64,000 bases of DNA. It comes from Aptenodytes patagonicus. Its lineage: Eukaryota > Chordata > Aves > Sphenisciformes > Spheniscidae. How positions within the stretch are numbered: position 1 is the stretch's first letter; every line of letters begins with the position of its first letter. A program made the position numbers and the translations under genes. This document shows, piece after piece, positions 58,574 through 64,000 of the stretch. Under the pieces are notes generated by a model. It was given only the letters and a program-made list of their open reading frames with translations. It did no database searches and was not told where the DNA came from. The stretch lies in the NCBI RefSeq assembly GCF_965638725.1, contig NC_134952.1, positions 59,560,065 through 59,624,064 on the forward strand, read 5' to 3'.

Positions 58574-61500
58574 AGTAGCACAGTGCCCTGTAACACATGC
58601 GGATCAAAGAGCTGCGAAGGGCTCTACCTTTCCAAGGAGCACGAAAGAGAGGCCAAGCAAACAGCAGAGGAACACTGGGGAGAGCACCCTGCAGCTTTAT
58701 ATTTATTTTGTGCCTTTTCATCCCGGATTTTCAAAGGTTTGGTCCAGGTTGCTCTTCCTGGGAAGGTTTTCCTCTCAGTCTTACATGAAAACATTCAGCT
58801 TCCTGTTGAGGAATGGCCTTGAGGCGCCAGGCCAGTAGTTCACAGCAGTCTGATACAAGCGCTGTGATTCAGAGCTACTCCCCATTAGCAGCCAGGAATG
58901 TCTACTTCACTGAAGGAAATGAAATGCTCTTCTGTTGAGATGGTTCCCTGCCTCCTCCCCCCTTCCCTTACCAGCAAGCTGTCTTTGAAGTCAGGAGGTT
59001 AAAATAACGACCACGGCCTTGCTCTGGCCCTCAGCTTTTTCAAACAGCGGCCATTGCTTCTTTCTCAAGCCAAAGGCAGCTTTCGCAGCGTCTGCCTCCT
59101 TTCCGTAGCCCCTCTCAGAGCCTAATTATCCCCTGCTCCAATAGAGAGGCTGCAGATACTACTGTAATTCTGCAAGGGGACGGGCACAGTGAAGCCCCAA
59201 ATATTTTTATTTCTAAGCGAATACTGCAGTACAGCAAATTACACAGTAGCTATCCTGAAAACAGTATCTAGAACCCAGCCTTTCCCCAGCTGCACATTAA
59301 GGCTACATGCTGGAAATTGCTTCTACTGCTGATAAACCAAATAATACCTAAAAAATACGAATGATGATGGTGTTGCCTTACAGATACAAAACAGGTCAAA
59401 TCAGGATTCTTTTCAAGAAACCACAGGCATGTGCTAAGGAGACTGAAGACTTCCCACATCTAAGGCTTCACTGGGGGGCTGTAGCTGAAGTCTCGCCAAG
59501 TGAGGCATGCCCTAGCAAAGCCCAATCCACAAGTGAAGTCGGCGCAATCAAAGACTGCAATTACAGCTCCCTGGCTGTGGTTAGGCTTCAAAGAAAGTGC
59601 TGCAAGTCACATTTTACATATGTGAAGTCTTGAGCCTGAGCCACAATAGGAGGCACTGTCTGTGCCATTTGCAGTGTACATCTGACTGCAGGAGGAAAGG
59701 GGGAAAAAAAAAAAACCCCAAGCACCTCAAGAAGGGAACAGAAATAAAATTCAACAATAATTCAGGGTAAAAAGAAAAGCCTTACTACTGAAGTGATAAA
59801 ACTGTACTTCAGGAATCACTACAGTAAAACTAAAGCCTTTTAACAAGCCTGGGCTCAACAGCTGAGGGCAAGAGCATCAGAGGGGGATCAGAAGTCCTCC
59901 CCATGCTTGGGAATGAGATGGATTGAAGGATGGGTCTGCAAGGGCCTCGTGGTCCTCTAGTCTTTAACACATCTCCATTTTTCTAGAACAAGGGAGAGGA
60001 TTCTGCAGCTTCATCCAGGTCATGCTAATCGGAAGAGGTTATGGAAGAAAAATCAAGCGTGTCTGGGTCAGTACAGGAGTAAGTACAGAGTAAAAGAGAT
60101 GGCTAACCCTTCACAGAAAGCAAGAGAAAGTGAAAGTTTTAAACCAGGTGCTTTTTCCTACACCTTTCCCCACCATAGGTTGTTTTCATACAGTTGTAAG
60201 AAAAGACAAGACTACATACAATGGCAGTTATATGTATTTTAAAAAGAAAAAAAGAAAAAAAAAGTCAGTCTCCAAACCTGGCTTTTAATCCAGTACTTCA
60301 AACAACATGGCAAACTCAGGGACCCGGCAGCTGAAACTGTCATTTTCTTTTGAAGTCCAAAACGAACGTGTTCAACTTACTGCCAGGGTTTATCCAATAC
60401 TCCAGAAACTTGGGTATGCAAAACCAGGTCATTATTTATCAGAAAGGTTCACGCTGTTTGTGAAGTCCTTTTGTATTTTCTTTAGCAGCAGAGCTGGAGA
60501 GAGTTTCAGGCGCAAGCAGATAGATGCCGGCGCTGCAGTCTGCTCCTCTTCCTGCCCAGCTGTGCCATGGTTTGTGGGGTTAGCCTAAACCAGATCCTTG
60601 AAATGTTCTGGGCAAACAAAAACAAACACTCCACAACCTTTGTTGTTTCTAAACAAAAAAAACCCAACAAAACAACACCTCCCAACAAAACCCCAGTCAT
60701 GTTAGTAATCTGATTTGCTGCAGGGTCCCACAAGCTGTTACAGCACATGGATGGAGAGACCTACGGGAGACAGGAAAAAGCCCTCTCTGCAAGAGCTGGA
60801 TACCAGCAGGCAGCAGAGGAAACCTTTTAAGCTGCCTTTGTTGCCAAAGAAATTACATAAAATTGTACCCTAAAACTGTAACAGATACTGCCATGTTGAA
60901 GCTATGTCAGTACTGAGTTTTTCTTGTTGGTTCCCCCCCCCCCCACTACTGTTAGTCTCAGTCCATTGCTGGTAACAGTGAATGGAGACTCCAGTAACAA
61001 ATTACCCACTAGTGTTTTAGATGCCCTGAAGTAACTACTGCTGAAAATACCTCTCCAGTGACTACAGGTGGAATCCGGAGTCCTAACTTCTGTCCTCTTA
61101 GTTTGGCCTAAGCTAGGTGCGTTAAGTGAACAGCAGGAATACCCCTCCCATGAGTCAGAGACCTCTTCCAGAGCAGGTTAGTGTCAGCATAGGAAACGCC
61201 CAGGTATTTTAGGGTTCCTGTTTTGTGCAGCTGAAGTCAGTGATGCCAAAGCAGGTGTGGCTCTTATCAAAGGCCCCCACTGTAGGCAGCATGAAACTAG
61301 AAGCTCTATCACTGAGCTACAATCTTTAAAATGATCCTACTGGAAGACCCAGGACATGTTTTTCCCATTGGGGATGGGAGGGGAGAGAGGTTCCATGTTT
61401 ATAATAAAAACTAGATTACCTCTAGACAGCCGTCTAGCAGCTTCTTAAAGAGGAATAGTATACTAAAAGTGATCTGCAAGGGAGGAAGAAATAGACTTGT

Positions 61501-64000
61501 CCCCTTTTTGTATCTTTATGGCATATAATAAATATTCAGAAGTCTTTTTAAAATTATTTATTTTATAGACTGAGAGCTGTAAAGAAAGATGCATCAGTTC
61601 TAGGGGCACTGAAATTACTACTTCAGTTTTCACCTGCTGTAACAGAAAAGACATGAGGTACTGGTAAAGTAGTAAGTGAAAATTCTTTCAAAAGAAAGAA
61701 ATACATAGGTCAAGTTTCCTTTGTAGGTCATCTTTTCTGCCACAATTAAACATAGGTTAGAATTTACGCTGTACTTTGAAAGACAATCTCAACATTTAAA
61801 TCTTAATAATAATTTAAATAGTTGCTTTCATGCAACCAAAGGTAAGTCAGATGTAACCTGGATATTTTCTTGAGCTTCATCAACTCTTCTACACACAAGC
61901 ATCCACGGAGCAACACTACCAGTCTAAGACAGCAGTACACAGAAACCATTACAGAATTCAAATGCATCAACTTCACTTTGATGCAATTAAGTCATCTCAG
62001 CAGAAAATCTCTACTGGTCCAAAGTGCACAAGCATCCTGTTGTGTATCTCCAAAGACACACATATGGGAAGAAACCCAACTATTCATCAAAACATAGTGT
62101 CACCTAGTGTCAAGGCAAACGCACACACCATAAAACTAATTGTATCTGGTTATTTTGGTAATAATGTTTCAGTTCATGCAATTTCAGGTATTGCTGAGAT
62201 GAAGGATAGAGGGCTCTCAAAACTCCCAAGTTTAGTTCTTAGTTCTGATGCAACTTAGTATTAATGAGGAAACACGTATCTTTCTTTTGCAAGGAGGAAA
62301 CAACTTCAGGAATTATGTCTCTCCAGTTAAGCCTCCTTAGTAAGTTCTCTTACCCCCCGATCCTGCTTCTACTGCTGCCTGTGGCAAGCACACTAATTCA
62401 GAGAGATGGTTGCTGGTGCCATTTCCCTCAGTTGCATCTAGCCCTGCTCACACGCTACACCCCAGTGCCAATGACACCTTCACTGCACAAATGCTTCCAA
62501 CATTTGCTCCTACCGCTGGAACTAACAGCAGAAAGCTGGTGTCCTGAAAGGTCGGACTAAAACCCATACTGTCTAACTGGCTGCCAGTCTCACGTTTAAC
62601 TGGCTAGACAGCGGTGCTTCAGCTGGCCCTGCTGTGAGCCTCCTTCCTTGTACAGCTTTCCAATCTGCACGCTTTCAAAATTGTTTATATGGTACAGTCT
62701 TAACAAGCAGGTAAAGGATCAGATTTAAAAGATTACTTGCATAAAAAGTCTTAAAGTAGAGGATTAGGGAACTGACTGGTATGAGAAGGCTCTATTAGCA
62801 GTGGCTTTTGCAACATCAAATTTAGGCTTTTTGGGTTTGTTTTGTTGTTTTTGTCTTCAGGATGGCTGGTTTTGCATTCATGTATATCAGAAGACCTCTT
62901 CAATCTAATCATAATCTCTCAAAGTCAGAGGCAGACAGAAACAAAACTCAGTGCTAGACTTTGCTAAGCTTTGACAGAATTGCATTTGAATACAAGTCTG
63001 TTGAAATTAGAGGACAGATTTCACCCAAGCTTGGTCTCCAGAAACAAATGGGAAAGAGTTTGACAATGTCATAACAACTTGCTTTCTAGCTGTTCAGGAA
63101 TACAGTATCAATTTCTCATTTTGAAAATTTTCATGTAAATACACTAAAAAATGAAAATGCAATACAGACCTGAGCTGAATGCTAAAATGCTGAGTTTTTC
63201 TTCCAATTGGGAATGAAACCACATTTCAAAATCTTATGTTTTCTTTATGAAACAGTTTGTTTCTACAGAGCTTTTCTCATGACCTTAGAATTCTCAATCT
63301 GGTGGCGAGTTTACTAAATCCACTAAAATACACCGTTTTCATCCAGAGAAGAATGGTGCGCCAGCCGTCAACTCCCTGTCCCCACCCTATCCCACAGGAA
63401 GAGTTAGAACAATAGTCGTCCCACTGTTCCTTCATTCTAGCCCAAGCCGCCTACTGCTAACACCTCAGAATTGAAACCGTAAGGGTTTTTTTTAATTGCT
63501 TGTAAATGTGGCTGAGTTCAAACTTCATTAGGCGTCTCTAACTTCACAGCAGCATCTGCAACTTGAGCATCTCTGACAAAATAGGTTCGAGACATTCACC
63601 TGCTGAATTATCTACTTTTGCCCTTTGTCAGTGTCAGTTTAAAACAAGAAGTGCTGAAGGTCAGCTTCATAGCTGACCGTGCTACACCCTTTGATTGCAA
63701 AATTTTCTTGTTTCTCTAATCCCGTATCTATCCTGATTGTCTAGTTGAAAGTGTTCTGCCGTTTTTTTATTCAGAAAACCTGTGCTTGGCCTCTACCCTG
63801 ACTTACCCTTATCCCTCCCACAGCCTCTGATTGCACCCAAAATCGCTTTTATACCCTTCCTTCCGTCCCTCCTGCACTTCACAAGGCTCCTCCGCCAGGC
63901 TGGTAAAGGAAATTGGGGAACTCGGTCTGCTCTGCTGCGTCTCTCCCAGCAGGTGTCAGTGCCACCTAAACGGGAGGCGGCTTTTCTTCAGGTTTGCTCT

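Larger units (their letters stand above)
56679..64000 (-). other. LEF1 intron(s), 3' portion
   Basis: About 7.3 kb upstream of the LEF1 terminal exon on the - strand. It contains a GA microsatellite (about 56692-56708), a run of 22 T (56737-56758), a run of 28 T (58542-58569) and a run of 12 C (60933-60944). By eye I found neither the short exon for the usual LEF1 C-terminus nor the HMG-box exons. No other gene was recognised. Confidence 0.6.

Noticed and set aside
61840-61870. Possible LEF1 short exon at a - strand TACATCTGA
   Set aside because: The residues before Tyr-Ile-stop do not match the expected GTGPRMTAA pattern and the splice context does not fit.
1-64000. CRISPR arrays, operons, insertion sequences or a novel multi-gene system
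   Set aside because: The window is vertebrate nuclear DNA; no direct-repeat arrays or bacterial gene organisation were seen.

Overview
This window is vertebrate nuclear DNA, almost certainly from a bird. The evidence is split genes with GT-AG introns, protein-coding exons that read as CYP2U1, HADH and LEF1 in the conserved vertebrate order, a decayed CR1 LINE tail, an endogenous retrovirus (ERV) whose LTRs resemble a family common in birds, low repeat density and compact introns. I cannot name the species.

Layout. 1-10908 is read as the 3' part of CYP2U1 intron 1; the GC-rich first exon is not in the window and should lie upstream. This intron carries a solo LTR on + (3489-4033, with a 5-bp target duplication) and, 278 bp further on, a provirus on - (about 4312-10764) with two LTRs, broken gag, pro and pol, and no recognisable env. 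CYP2U1 exons 2-5 lie at 10909-17557 on +. Its 3' UTR runs to somewhere between 19.45 and 20.25 kb. A G-rich stretch and a CpG island (about 21.66-22.3 kb) lead into HADH, whose complete eight-exon CDS (21813-41048, +) gives a 313-residue mitochondrial 3-hydroxyacyl-CoA dehydrogenase. About 14 kb without recognisable genes follows. LEF1 then enters from the right on the - strand: its terminal exon, with a TCF-like alternative C-terminal tail and a 3' UTR similar to that of mammals, occupies about 55545-56678, and 56679-64000 is LEF1 intron.

How the genes relate. CYP2U1 (fatty-acid hydroxylase) and HADH (mitochondrial beta-oxidation) are co-oriented and only about 1.6-2.4 kb apart. LEF1 (Wnt/beta-catenin effector) converges on HADH. 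They are syntenic neighbours, not a functional operon. I found no sign of a new multi-gene system. The features most worth checking are the inverted LTR pair next to CYP2U1 exon 2, the nonsense-codon pattern of the provirus, a very weak splice donor in HADH intron 2, and the LEF1 terminal exon whose polypyrimidine tract is a microsatellite.
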